Made by a program: the position numbers and the translations under genes. This document shows positions 14,831-23,299 of a DNA stretch of 33,590 bases, piece after piece (position 1 is the first letter of the stretch; every line of letters begins with the position of its first letter). Origin of the DNA: JAUWOY01 sp034431315 (GTDB lineage: Bacteria; Chloroflexota; Anaerolineae; VGOG01); the NCBI GenBank assembly GCA_034431315.1, contig DAOUDK010000071.1, positions 1-33,590 on the forward strand, read 5' to 3'. The notes below the pieces were generated by a model. It was given only the letters and a program-made list of their open reading frames with translations. It did no database searches and was not told where the DNA came from.

Positions 14831-15475
14831 ATGCATGCAAAGTCAAACATTTTGGAACAGATCGCCTCTAACCTGTACAATGGCGAGGACGAAGTCGTTG
14901 CTGACCTGGTCCGGCAGGCGCTGGATCAGGAGATGTCGCCGGCTGAGCTCCTCAACGGCGGCCTCATCGCTGGCATGGACGAGGTGGGCAGGGACTTCAA
15001 GGCTGGCGACCTGTTCGTGCCGGAGGTGCTCATCGCTGCCCGGGCCATGCGCGCTGGCATGAACATCTTGCGCCCACTGCTGGCCGAAGCCGATGTGCCC
15101 ACCGCGGGCAAGTACGTCATCGGCACGGTGCAGGGCGACCTGCACGACATCGGCAAGAACCTGGTCAAGATGATGCTGGAGGGCGCTGGCTTCGAGACCA
15201 TTGACCTGGGCACCGACGTCAGCCCCGATGCCTTCGTGGCCGCCGTGCGGGAGCATCAACCGCAGCTCGTAGGCATGTCGGCCCTGCTGACCACGACCAT
15301 GCCGGGGATGAAAGCGACCATCGAGGGGCTGGAGGAGGCGGGACTGCGTGACACGGTCAAGATCATGGTCGGCGGCGCGCCGTTGACGGCAGCCTTCGCC
15401 GAGCAGATCGGGGCCGATGGCTACGCGCCCGATGCGGCCAGCGCCGTGGATATGGCCCGCGGTCTGACGGCCTGA
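14831..15475 (+). CDS. Methyltransferase cognate corrinoid protein (MtbC/MttC type)
   Basis: This 214-residue cytoplasmic protein carries the cobamide that accepts a methyl group. Residues 1-90 form the four-helix cap domain (NLYNGEDEVVADLVRQAL, GLIAGMDEVGRDFKAGDLFVPEVL, split). The Rossmann B12 domain follows with GDLHDIGKN, whose His105 is the lower cobalt ligand, then GTD and MSALLTTTM, and VGGAPLT near the end. The start at 14831 follows AAAAGGAG. It heads an operon with MttB-family genes, which fixes its role as methyl acceptor. It is the only corrinoid carrier in the window, set against five methyltransferase paralogues. Confidence 0.95.
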   Translation: MHAKSNILEQIASNLYNGEDEVVADLVRQALDQEMSPAELLNGGLIAGMDEVGRDFKAGDLFVPEVLIAARAMRAGMNILRPLLAEADVPTAGKYVIGTVQGDLHDIGKNLVKMMLEGAGFETIDLGTDVSPDAFVAAVREHQPQLVGMSALLTTTMPGMKATIEGLEEAGLRDTVKIMVGGAPLTAAFAEQIGADGYAPDAASAVDMARGLTA

Positions 15476-15489
15476 TCCGAGGAGGCATG

Positions 15490-16944
15490 ATGGCAAGGAA
15501 ACGACAGCCCGTCAAGGGCTTGGTCGGCGGCCAATACAAACCCCTGACCGACGATCAGGTGCAGCGCATCCACCAAGCCGCGTTGAGCATCCTGGAGCGC
15601 ACCGGCGTGCAGGTCGAGGAACCCGAGGCGCGGCGACTGTTCCAGGAGGCGGGCGCGGACGTAACCGGCGATCGCGTGCGCCTGCCCCGTTCGCTGATCG
15701 AAGACGCAGTGGATTGGGCTCCTTCGCGGGTGGTGCTGGCCGGGCGCGATCCCAAATGGGATCTGGAGCTGGAAGGCGCGCGAGTCCACATCGGCACGGG
15801 CGGCGCGGCGTTGACCGTCCTCGACCTGGAGACCGGCCAGCCGCGTCCAGCGGTGCTGCGCGACGTGGCCGAGCTGGCCCGGCTGGTGGATGCGCTGGAT
15901 AACATCCATTTTTACCTGGTGCCGGTCTATCCCACCGACATGGGCAAAGAGAACGTGGACATCAACCAGTACTATGCCGGCCTGGCTAATACCACCAAAC
16001 ACGTCCAGTCCGGCGTGTACGGCGTGCAGGGTATCCGCGACACAGTCGAGATGTGCGAGAGGATCATGGGTGGGGCTGACGCATTGCGCGAACGCCCCAT
16101 CGTTTCTTTTATCACCTGTTGGATGGTCAGCCCCCTCAAGTTTGCCACCGACGTTACCACTTTGCTCATCGAGACCTGCCGCCAGCGCATCCCCGTGGTG
16201 CTCTCAGCCGCGCCGATGGCTGGCTCCACCGCGCCGGTGACGTTGGCCGGGATGCTGGCTCAGCTCACCGCCGAGCAACTTTCGGGGGTGGTGCTGACCC
16301 AGTTGGCTCAACGGGGCGCGCCGCTGCTCGTCGGCCCGATTCCAGCCACGGCGGACATGAAGAGCGGTCGCTACCTGGGCGGCTCGGCCGAGTTCGGCCT
16401 GACGAACGCGGCTATGGCCCAGATGGGCCAGTTCTACCGCCTGCCCCTCTACAACTCGGCGGGCATGACCGACGCCAAGCTCCCCGACGTTCAGGCTGGA
16501 TTCGAGAAGGCCATGAGTGCGGTGCTGGCTGCTCTGGCCGGGAGCAACTTTATCCACCACGCAGCCGGGATGCTGGAGAACATGAGCACCGTCGCCGCCG
16601 AGCAATTCGTCATTGACAACGACATCCTGGGCATGGTCATGCGCGTGGTGCGCGGCATCGAAGTGAACGACGAGACGCTGGCCCTGGACGTGATTGACGA
16701 AGTGGGGCCTGGCGGCCACTACCTGATGGCCAAGCACACCCTCCGCCACATGCGCTCCGAGCTTTATTACCCCTCGAACGTGGTGGATCGGCAGGGCTGG
16801 GACATGTGGCAGCAGGACGGCGCCCTGGATGCCCAGGAACGAGCCAAGCAGATCGCCCGCGACATTCTGGCGGAGCACCAGCCGGAGCCGCTGTATCCGG
16901 ACGTGGAAAACTGGATTCGCCAGCGGTTTGAGTTGAAAATTTGA
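15490..16944 (+). CDS. MttB-family methyltransferase, paralogue 1 (no pyrrolysine)
   Basis: This 484-residue TIM-barrel methyltransferase of the trimethylamine-methyltransferase family starts 14 bases after the corrinoid gene. ATG 15490 is preferred over the adjacent ATG 15487 because of AGGAGG spacing. The N-terminal helix ILERTGVQVEEPEARRLFQEAG and the core GTGGAALTVLDLETGQPRPA match the family. The frame is open throughout with no internal amber codon. It is the most diverged of the five paralogues: where the others read IHDxGY it has FIHHAAGMLENM, and the GSD of the substrate-loop region is replaced by GTGG. It should demethylate a different substrate from the others; identity unknown. 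Confidence 0.92.
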   Translation: MARKRQPVKGLVGGQYKPLTDDQVQRIHQAALSILERTGVQVEEPEARRLFQEAGADVTGDRVRLPRSLIEDAVDWAPSRVVLAGRDPKWDLELEGARVHIGTGGAALTVLDLETGQPRPAVLRDVAELARLVDALDNIHFYLVPVYPTDMGKENVDINQYYAGLANTTKHVQSGVYGVQGIRDTVEMCERIMGGADALRERPIVSFITCWMVSPLKFATDVTTLLIETCRQRIPVVLSAAPMAGSTAPVTLAGMLAQLTAEQLSGVVLTQLAQRGAPLLVGPIPATADMKSGRYLGGSAEFGLTNAAMAQMGQFYRLPLYNSAGMTDAKLPDVQAGFEKAMSAVLAALAGSNFIHHAAGMLENMSTVAAEQFVIDNDILGMVMRVVRGIEVNDETLALDVIDEVGPGGHYLMAKHTLRHMRSELYYPSNVVDRQGWDMWQQDGALDAQERAKQIARDILAEHQPEPLYPDVENWIRQRFELKI

Positions 16945-16947
16945 GAG

Positions 16948-16980
16948 AGACCCTTAGGGTTTCACAAACCCTAAGGGTCT
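16948..16980. terminator. Perfect 15-bp stem-loop between two methyltransferase genes
   Basis: The perfect stem 16948-16962/16966-16980 with a 3-base loop begins 3 bases after the stop of paralogue 1 and ends just before the Shine-Dalgarno site of paralogue 2. No T tract follows, so it may attenuate or protect the mRNA rather than end it. It matches the hairpin at 1040-1072 except for one compensated base pair. Confidence 0.6.
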
Positions 16981-16995
16981 GACAAGGAGATTCCT

Positions 16996-18441
16996 GTGAC
17001 TGAACAAATCCCCATACCAACCCTGCATCCCACTATACGGATGCTGTCCGACGAACAGATTCAAGAGATCCATAACACCAGCCTGGATATTCTGTCTCGA
17101 ACGGGCATCGTGATGAAGAACGAGGCCGGACGTCAGTTGCTTCTTGAGGCGGGAGCCTGGGAATCCGGAGAACGCATCAAGATCCCCCCGCTCCTGGTGA
17201 TGGACGCCATTGCCTCGGCCCCATCTCGCATCCCCATGCACAACCGGCTGGGCGAGTTGACCATGCCTCTGGAGGCGGGCAAGGTCTTCTTTGGGCCTGG
17301 CTCCGACTGCCCCTTCACCATTGATGTAGAGGCGGGCGAGCGGCGCAAAGCCACCGCCGAAGACGTGCAGCGCATCGCCCAGTTGTGCGACGGTCTGGAG
17401 CAGATAGATTTCGTCATGTCTATGGGCAATCCCTCCGACGTGCCAGCGATGGACGTATTTCTCTACGAATTCATCGCCATGATCCGGGGATCGGTCAAGC
17501 CCAACGTCTACACGGCCAACGATCGCGCCGACATGGAGGACATCTACCGCATCGCCTGCGCGGTGGCCGGCGGCGAAGACGAACTGCGCGAAAAGCCCTT
17601 CCTGCTGCACTACTCCGAGCCCATCTCCCCCCTGCTCTACAACGACGAATCGGTGGACAAGCTGCTGTTCTGCGCCGAAAAAGGCATCCCGGTGGCCTAC
17701 GTGCCCTCGCCCAACACCGGCGGCGGTGGGCCGATCACCCTGGCCGGGGCGCTGGCCCTGGGCAATGCCGAGTGCCTGGCTGGGCTGGTGCTCAGCCAGT
17801 TGGTGCGACCGGGCACGCCCTTCCTGTACGGCATGAACACCGCTGCGCTGGACATGAAATCGGCCATCGTCAGCTATGGCAGCCCTGAGTGGCCGCTGGG
17901 CATGGCCGCCTGGACCGATATCGGCCGCTGGTACGACCTGCCGGTGTGGGGAGCCGCCGGCGCCACCGACAGCAAACTAGTGGATGCCCAAGCTGGCATC
18001 GAGGCCACGGTCTCGGTCATGACCGCCTTCCTGACCCGCTGCAACCTGGTGCACGATGTGGGCTACATAGAGTACGGCACCACGTCCTCAATGGAGATGC
18101 TGGTGGTGGTTGATGAGATCATCCGCGAGGTGCGCTACGTCATAGGCGGCGTGGAGGTCAGCCAGCGCACCCTGGCCCGCGAGGCCATCCATCGCGCCAG
18201 GCCCGGCGGAGGGTTCCTGGCCGACGATCACACGCTGAACAACTGGAAGTGGGCCCAGTGGCGGCCGGCGTTGATTGATCGCATGCGCTACGACCGCTGG
18301 GTGGAAAAGGGCTGCCAGGACATGACCACTCGCGCCAACGAGCGCGCACGTGAAATCCTGGCCGAGCACGAAGTGCCTCCTCTGCCAGAGGCGGCGGAGG
18401 AAATGATCGTCGAGGTGCTGAAAGAGCGAGAGACTGAATAG
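16996..18441 (+). CDS. MttB-family methyltransferase, paralogue 2 (no pyrrolysine)
   Basis: This 481-residue family member starts at GTG 16996, with AAGGAG six bases upstream. Diagnostic blocks are IHNTSLDILSRTGIVM, GPGSDCPFTIDVEAGERR, FVMSMGN, the GGGGPITLAGALALGNAECLAG barrel segment, GAAGATDSKLVDAQAG and NLVHDVGYIEYG. It is close in pattern to paralogues 3 and 5. The stop is TAG at the family's normal C-terminal position, so it is a stop and not a read-through pyrrolysine codon. By homology with non-pyrrolysine enzymes such as the glycine-betaine, proline-betaine and carnitine demethylases, it would transfer one methyl from a quaternary amine to the corrinoid protein. Confidence 0.92.
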   Translation: MTEQIPIPTLHPTIRMLSDEQIQEIHNTSLDILSRTGIVMKNEAGRQLLLEAGAWESGERIKIPPLLVMDAIASAPSRIPMHNRLGELTMPLEAGKVFFGPGSDCPFTIDVEAGERRKATAEDVQRIAQLCDGLEQIDFVMSMGNPSDVPAMDVFLYEFIAMIRGSVKPNVYTANDRADMEDIYRIACAVAGGEDELREKPFLLHYSEPISPLLYNDESVDKLLFCAEKGIPVAYVPSPNTGGGGPITLAGALALGNAECLAGLVLSQLVRPGTPFLYGMNTAALDMKSAIVSYGSPEWPLGMAAWTDIGRWYDLPVWGAAGATDSKLVDAQAGIEATVSVMTAFLTRCNLVHDVGYIEYGTTSSMEMLVVVDEIIREVRYVIGGVEVSQRTLAREAIHRARPGGGFLADDHTLNNWKWAQWRPALIDRMRYDRWVEKGCQDMTTRANERAREILAEHEVPPLPEAAEEMIVEVLKERETE

Positions 18442-18454
18442 GGACAAGCATCAC

Positions 18455-18487
18455 AACCCGCCCGTGGGTTCAACCCGCGGGCGGGTT
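18455..18487 (+). terminator. GC-rich stem-loop upstream of the homoserine dehydrogenase gene
   Basis: AACCCGCCCGTGGG pairs with its complement ending at 18487 (14 bp, one G-U pair, 5-base loop) and is followed by GCTTTCC. It probably ends or weakens transcription of the first methyltransferase pair. Confidence 0.6.
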
Positions 18488-18536
18488 GCTTTCCAGAGAA
18501 AGAGAAACCGTGAAAACTGTCAATTCGGAGGAAAAG

Positions 18537-19568
18537 ATGAAATACAACCTCGCCTTTGTCGGCTTTGGAGTAGTCGGCCAAGGACTGGCGAATCTCCTTC
18601 TGGAGAAAAAGGAGCTCCTCAAGGAGAAATACGACTTCGAATACGCAGTGGTAGCCATCTCTGATCCCCTGAAGGGCTCGGTCTACGATTCAGAAGGCCT
18701 AGACCTGAAAGCATTGCTCTCTTTGGTAGGAGAGACCGGCGGGATCAAGGAGTACCCCGAAGGGGAAAAGGGTTGGAATAGCCTGAAGACTATCAGAGAG
18801 TCCAACGCCGACATCGTCATCGAAGTGACTTACACCGACATCCAGACCGGGGAGCCGGCCATCAGCCACATCAAAGCTGCCTTGAACAGCAAGAAGCATG
18901 TGGCTACGACCAACAAGGGCCCCATCGCCCTGGCCTACCGGGAACTGTCGGAGTTGGCAAAGGAAAACGGGGTAGGCCTACGATTCGAGGGCACGGTGAT
19001 GTCCGGGACGCCCAGCCTCGCCTTGGGCCTGGGAGCTCTGGCTGGCGCCGAGATAAAGGAAGTCAGGGGGATTCTGAACGGCACGACCAACTACATCCTC
19101 ACCGAGATGGCTAAAGGCATAGGCTACGACGCGGCGCTGAGAGAGGCGCAGCGTCTGGGCTATGCCGAGGCCGATCCCGAGGCTGATGTCGAAGGCTGGG
19201 ATGCTTTGGCGAAGATTGTGATCTTGGCCAATGCCCTACTGGGGGGCGACGTCAAGGTGGACGAGGTCAAGAGGAGGGGCATCACCGAAATCAGCCTCGC
19301 AGACGTCGAAGCGGCCAAGAGAGAAGGCAAATGCTGGAAACTGATCGCGCGGGCCTGGAGGGAGGATGGCGGGGTCAAGGCCGAGGTGACGCCAGAGAAG
19401 GTCGCGAACGAGGACTTCTTGGCTGGCGTTACCGGAGTGACCAACGCGCTGATCATTGACAGCGACACATTGGGCCAGGTGATGCTCACTGGCCCCGGAG
19501 CCGGGGGACGCGAAACCGGCTTCGCCCTGCTATCTGACCTGCTCAGTATCCACCGCGCGTTGGCGTGA
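18537..19568 (+). CDS. hom: Homoserine dehydrogenase
   Basis: This 343-residue NAD(P)-dependent oxidoreductase interconverts aspartate semialdehyde and homoserine. The Rossmann motif GFGVVGQG lies at residues 9-16. TNKGP, the catalytic-domain block FEGTVMSGTPS, LNGTTNYILTEM and GYAEADPEADVEGWDALAKIVILAN are all classic homoserine dehydrogenase signatures. There is no C-terminal ACT domain, so this is the short, unregulated type. ATG 18537 has GGAGG at the right distance; the longer in-frame ATG 18486 lies inside the hairpin region. It sits oddly between methyltransferase paralogues 2 and 3. It may be an ordinary biosynthetic gene trapped there, or may act on a related hydroxy-amino acid. Confidence 0.9.
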   Translation: MKYNLAFVGFGVVGQGLANLLLEKKELLKEKYDFEYAVVAISDPLKGSVYDSEGLDLKALLSLVGETGGIKEYPEGEKGWNSLKTIRESNADIVIEVTYTDIQTGEPAISHIKAALNSKKHVATTNKGPIALAYRELSELAKENGVGLRFEGTVMSGTPSLALGLGALAGAEIKEVRGILNGTTNYILTEMAKGIGYDAALREAQRLGYAEADPEADVEGWDALAKIVILANALLGGDVKVDEVKRRGITEISLADVEAAKREGKCWKLIARAWREDGGVKAEVTPEKVANEDFLAGVTGVTNALIIDSDTLGQVMLTGPGAGGRETGFALLSDLLSIHRALA

Positions 19569-19571
19569 ACA

Positions 19572-19636
19572 ATTTCGGAGGTTGGAGTTTCGAGTTCGGA
19601 GCTTCGAGTTGAATGAACTCGAAACTCGAAATTCAT
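19572..19636. repeat. Word-repeat hairpin (TTTCGAG/TTCGAG units)
   Basis: Units such as GTTGGAG-TTTCGAG-TTCGGAG-CTTCGAG-TT are followed by AACTCGAAACTCGAAATTC. GAGCTTCGAGTT (19599-19610) pairs with AACTCGAAACTC (19616-19627) across a 5-base loop. It lies exactly upstream of the racemase relic. Confidence 0.7.
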
Positions 19637-19639
19637 AAA

Positions 19640-19705
19640 GAGTTGCAACAGTTCGTGCTGGACCCTGAGGATCCATTCCCGACAGGTTTTCGACTCACAA
19701 CTTGA
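19640..19705 (+). pseudogene. Relic of a proline-racemase-family C-terminus
   Basis: In frame this stretch reads ELQQFVLDPEDPFPTGFRLTT then stop. The intact racemase in this window ends HQFVLDPEDPFPHGFSLTD before its last few residues. The match, and the position just upstream of an MttB-family gene as in the intact pair at 29264-31758, show a deleted racemase gene of which only about 22 codons remain. Confidence 0.85.
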
Positions 19706-19735
19706 ACCAAAGCCTATGATTGCAGGAGACAAATG

Positions 19736-21166
19736 ATGGACAGTTCTGTCTGGCAGCCGAGCCTGACGCTGATGAATCAGGCCAAGATCGAACAACTGCA
19801 CGACGCTGCTACGACGATTCTTGAGACGACCGGCCTGAACGTACATCATTCAGAGATGCGGCGCAAATTGGCTGACGCCGGGGCCAGGCTGGGCGAGGGG
19901 CCGCGGGTCTATCTCCCCGCCGGGATGGTGGACGGGGCGCTTAGCACAGCCAAACGCGACGTTGTCGTTCACAACCGGCTGGGCGAGCCCGTGATGCCGC
20001 TGGGGCCACACCAGATCTACTTTGGCACCGGGTCGGATCTGGTCTACACCCGCGACGTTGAAACGGCAGAGCGGCGGACCTCTGTGCTGGAAGACGTGGC
20101 GCGGGCGGCCCGGCTGTGCGACGCGCTGGACGAGATTGACTTTGTGATGTCCTTTGCCCTGCCGGAGGATGTCCCCAACGAGGACGCCGAGCCGCAGCAG
20201 TATTACGCCTTGCTGCACAACACGGTCAAGCCGGTGATCATGACCAGCTTCTCTGGACTGGATGCCCTGGAGCGCATGCACCAGATGGCGTGCGTCATGG
20301 CCGGCGGCGACGAGGCATTTCGCCAGCGCCCGAACTACATTATGTACGGCCAGTTTGTCTCCCCTTTGCAGCACGATCTCCAGGCCGTCGAGCGGCTGGT
20401 CTTTTGCGCCGACCACGAAATCCCGCTGATCTACGTCCCCACGATAATGCCGGGCGCCAGTGGGCCGCTCACACTGGCCGGGTCGCTGGCACTGGCGGCG
20501 GCCGAGTCGTTGGCCGGGCTGGTGATGCACCAAACTCAGCACCCTGGCGCGCCCTTCATTTTTGGCGCTTGCGTCAGCCAGTTGGACATGCGCACCATGC
20601 TTTTCCCCTACGGCACGCCTGAGTGGCGCTTGAACGACCTGATCATGGCCGAACTGTCACGCTACTACGGTCTGCCGGTGTTTGGCACCGGCGGTGCCAC
20701 CGACAGCAAGCTGACCGATGCGCAGGCGGGCGCCGAGTACGCCATTAGCCTGCTGGTAGCGGCCTTGGCAGGCACCAACCTGATCCACGACGTGGGATAC
20801 CTCGACTCGGGCCTGACCGGCAGCCTGGAGAGCATTGTGCTGGGCGCCGAACAGATCCGCTGGGTTAAACAGTTTATCGCCGGGTTGGATGTGTCAGAAG
20901 AGACCTTGGCCTTGGAAACCATTACCGATGTGGGCCCCGGCGAGAATTTCCTGGGCCACGATCACACGCTCAAGCACTTGCGCCGAACGATGTGGGTGCC
21001 CTACGTCACAGATCGCAACGGGTACGACAGTTGGGTCGCCAACGGGTCGCAAGATTACGCAGCGCGCGCCCGCGAATATGCCCGGCAACTGATAGAATCA
21101 CACCAGCCGGAGGCGATTGACGATTCGGTAGACACCACACTCAGGCAGTTGAGTAACATAGTTTGA
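19736..21166 (+). CDS. MttB-family methyltransferase, paralogue 3 (no pyrrolysine)
   Basis: This 476-residue family member starts at ATG 19736, with AGGAG seven bases upstream (ATG 19733 is also possible). It has GTGSDLVYTRDVETAERR, the IDFVMSFALPEDVP block, GPLTLAGSLALAAAESLAG, GTGGATDSKLTDAQAG and NLIHDVGYLDSG. The frame is uninterrupted. It resembles paralogues 2 and 5 most. Just upstream is a relic of a proline-racemase-type gene, so this gene and paralogue 4 probably come from duplicated racemase-methyltransferase pairs. It precedes the promoter of the second importer. Confidence 0.92.
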   Translation: MDSSVWQPSLTLMNQAKIEQLHDAATTILETTGLNVHHSEMRRKLADAGARLGEGPRVYLPAGMVDGALSTAKRDVVVHNRLGEPVMPLGPHQIYFGTGSDLVYTRDVETAERRTSVLEDVARAARLCDALDEIDFVMSFALPEDVPNEDAEPQQYYALLHNTVKPVIMTSFSGLDALERMHQMACVMAGGDEAFRQRPNYIMYGQFVSPLQHDLQAVERLVFCADHEIPLIYVPTIMPGASGPLTLAGSLALAAAESLAGLVMHQTQHPGAPFIFGACVSQLDMRTMLFPYGTPEWRLNDLIMAELSRYYGLPVFGTGGATDSKLTDAQAGAEYAISLLVAALAGTNLIHDVGYLDSGLTGSLESIVLGAEQIRWVKQFIAGLDVSEETLALETITDVGPGENFLGHDHTLKHLRRTMWVPYVTDRNGYDSWVANGSQDYAARAREYARQLIESHQPEAIDDSVDTTLRQLSNIV

Positions 21167-21169
21167 ATT

Positions 21170-21197
21170 TTGACATTGTGCCTAGGTATGATATAAT
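21170..21197 (+). promoter_or_regulatory. Consensus, extended -10 promoter of the second ABC operon
   Basis: TTGACA (21170-21175), a 16-base spacer and TATAAT (21192-21197), preceded by TGA as an extended -10 element, start just after paralogue 3. The leader is about 210 bases long. Confidence 0.88.
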
Positions 21198-21415
21198 CTG
21201 TTTGGAGGGTTTTCTATACCAGCCAGGTAGATTCGTGAGTTCTCGTTTGCGGCGCGAGATGACGAGCTAGTGAGGAAGAAAGGAGGTGCTACGAGGAGAT
21301 TTGTTTGACTGGATAGTGTTGGAGCAAGAATAGAGTTAGCTGAGCATCTTGGCGACTCTCCTCTGCTCTCTACACTGTAAAAAACCTTATCTGCAAGCTA
21401 AAGGAGGAATATCTG
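21198..21415 (+). promoter_or_regulatory. Long 5' leader with possible leader peptides
   Basis: About 210 bases separate the promoter from the binding-protein start. I see no known riboswitch core. Two very short reading frames with plausible ribosome sites exist: GTG 21235 (11 codons, VSSRLRREMTS) and a TTG near 21302 (FDWIVLEQE) after AAGGAGG and GAGGAG. A role in regulation is only a guess. Confidence 0.35.
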
Positions 21416-23140
21416 ATGCAAATTCTCAAGAAGAAACCAACCAATGGTGTACATGCGTACATCCCAGAGCTAGAGGACCTGTTTCGAAAGGGCCGCATCA
21501 GCCGCCGTGAGTTTTTGCGGAACGCGACCTTGCTGGGCCTGTCCCTGGCCAGCGCCAGCGCCTTTTTGGCCTCCTGTGCGCCGGCGGCAGCGCCCACAGC
21601 GACGCCGACCATCGTAGCAGCGCCGACTGCGACGCCCAAGCCGACTGCGACACCCAAGCCGGCCGGCCCCCCGCGCGGCGGCACGCTCACCTATGGCACC
21701 CGCGTTATGGGCATTGACCATCCGGCGCGCTACTCCTGGATCTCGGGCGATGCCGATATCACCCGCTTTGTGATCGAATACCTCATCTACACGGATGAGA
21801 ACAACATCTCTCAACCTGTTCTGGCGGAGAGCTGGGAGGCCAGCGAGGATCTCAAGACCTGGACGCTGCACCTGCGCAAGGGGGTCACCTGGACTACAGG
21901 CGAGCCGTTCAACGCCGACGATGTGGTCTTTACCATGAACGAATGGCTGAATCCGGACGTCGGCTCGTCCGTCCTGGGGTTGATGAGCTACTTGCAGCCC
22001 ACAGGCATCGAGAAGGTAGACGACTACACGGTGGTGTTGCACCTGGACTCGCCGCAGATCGGCGTGGCGATTCACCTGCATCACTATCCGTCGCCCATCC
22101 TGGACCACCGCACCTTTGAGGGCGACTGGCTCGAGAACCCCGTGGGCACGGGGCCTTTCACCCTGGAAGAGTGGTCCGTGGGCGAGCGGGCGGTGCTCAA
22201 GGCCCGCAAGGAGGGCTACTGGAAGAAGGGCGTGGACGGCAAGCCGCTGCCCTACCTGGACGAGATCATCTGCGTTGACCTGGGCGAAGAGCGGACGGCG
22301 TATGTCTCGGCCATGAAAGGTGGCCAGATTGACGTCTTTTACCCAGAAGTCAGCGACTTCCAAGCTCTAAAGGATGATCCGAACGTCGGTATAGCCTCTA
22401 TCCCCACTACCCAGACGCGCGTGTTGCGCATGCGGGTGGATATGGAGCCGTGGACGGACGTACGGGTGCGCAACGCCGTCAAGCTGTGCCAGGACCGGGA
22501 AAAAATCCTCAAGCTGGCCTTCTTTGGCGAGGGTATCACCGGGCCCGACTGCCACGTCTCGCCGGTGCACCCCGAGTTCTGCCCCATGGAACCGACTCCC
22601 TACAACCCAGAGAAGGCCAAGGCACTGCTGGCCGAGGCCGGCTATCCGGATGGGCTGGACGTCACGATCACCGTGGCCAGCGGGTGGCCCGACGTCGTCT
22701 CGTATGCAGAGACGCTCAAGCAGGACGCCGAGGCTGCTGGTTTGCGCATCACCATCAACGCCATCCCGGTCAGTGCTTACTGGGACGTGTGGACGGAGGC
22801 TGACTTTGCCGTTACGCCCTGGACGCACCGTGCATTGGCCGTCATGGTGCTGCCCTTGGCCTACACCTGTGACAAAGAAGGCACCCCGGTGCCGTGGAAC
22901 GAGAGCCGCTGGTGCGACGAAGAGTTCGATGAGCTGCTGACCAAGGCCATGGGCACCCTGGATCTGGAGGATCGCCGCAAGCTCATGTGCGACATCCAGA
23001 GGATCCAGGTAGAGCGTGGCTCTATCGGCATCCCCTTCTGGAAGAACACCTGGATCGCCTACAATCCCAAGTTCAAGGGCATGACGGCTCACCCAACCCA
23101 GTACAACGACAATTGGATCGAGGTGTGGAAGGAGTCGTAG
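21416..23140 (+). CDS. Tat-exported ABC substrate-binding lipoprotein, family 5
   Basis: This 574-residue binding protein has a twin-arginine signal (SRREFLRNATLLGLSLASASAF, split; Arg30-Arg31) that runs into a lipobox LASC with Cys54, then a Thr/Pro/Ala linker (PTATP repeats, about residues 60-80). It is therefore probably exported folded and lipid-anchored. The mature part has family-5 features: LAESWEASEDLKTWTLHLRKGVTW (split), GEPFNADDVVFTMNEW, NPVGTGPFTLEEW and YNPEKAKALLAEAGY. AAAGGAGGAAT sets the start. Its operon holds both permeases and the ATPase. Given the methyltransferases on both sides, a quaternary amine or betaine-containing ligand is a fair inference, but family members mostly bind peptides. 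Confidence 0.92.
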   Translation: MQILKKKPTNGVHAYIPELEDLFRKGRISRREFLRNATLLGLSLASASAFLASCAPAAAPTATPTIVAAPTATPKPTATPKPAGPPRGGTLTYGTRVMGIDHPARYSWISGDADITRFVIEYLIYTDENNISQPVLAESWEASEDLKTWTLHLRKGVTWTTGEPFNADDVVFTMNEWLNPDVGSSVLGLMSYLQPTGIEKVDDYTVVLHLDSPQIGVAIHLHHYPSPILDHRTFEGDWLENPVGTGPFTLEEWSVGERAVLKARKEGYWKKGVDGKPLPYLDEIICVDLGEERTAYVSAMKGGQIDVFYPEVSDFQALKDDPNVGIASIPTTQTRVLRMRVDMEPWTDVRVRNAVKLCQDREKILKLAFFGEGITGPDCHVSPVHPEFCPMEPTPYNPEKAKALLAEAGYPDGLDVTITVASGWPDVVSYAETLKQDAEAAGLRITINAIPVSAYWDVWTEADFAVTPWTHRALAVMVLPLAYTCDKEGTPVPWNESRWCDEEFDELLTKAMGTLDLEDRRKLMCDIQRIQVERGSIGIPFWKNTWIAYNPKFKGMTAHPTQYNDNWIEVWKES

Positions 23141-23184
23141 GCATAGCTCCTTACCCCATCGCATCCAATTCTTGTTGGAGACCC

Positions 23185-23229
23185 GGTGGGGCAGGGGACG
23201 GATAAACGACATCCGCCCCCTGCCCCACC
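23185..23229 (+). terminator. 18-bp stem-loop between binding protein and permease
   Basis: GGTGGGGCAGGGGACGGA (23185-23202) pairs with 23212-23229 with one mismatch, across a 9-base loop, followed by TTCTC. It probably lets the binding protein be made in excess of the membrane parts, by partial termination or by 3'-end protection. Confidence 0.65.
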
Positions 23230-23299
23230 TTCTCAAAGCCCCATTCGATTCGAAAGGTGCGGGTTCTGCGACTGAGCCCGGCGTCAGAAGGGAGTGGTT

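Noticed and set aside
18439..18441. TAG at the end of paralogue 2 (and at 31756-31758 in paralogue 4) as a possible pyrrolysine codon
   Set aside because: Both are at the family's normal C-terminus. Pyrrolysine in true trimethylamine methyltransferases is internal, and no internal amber codon exists in any of the five frames.
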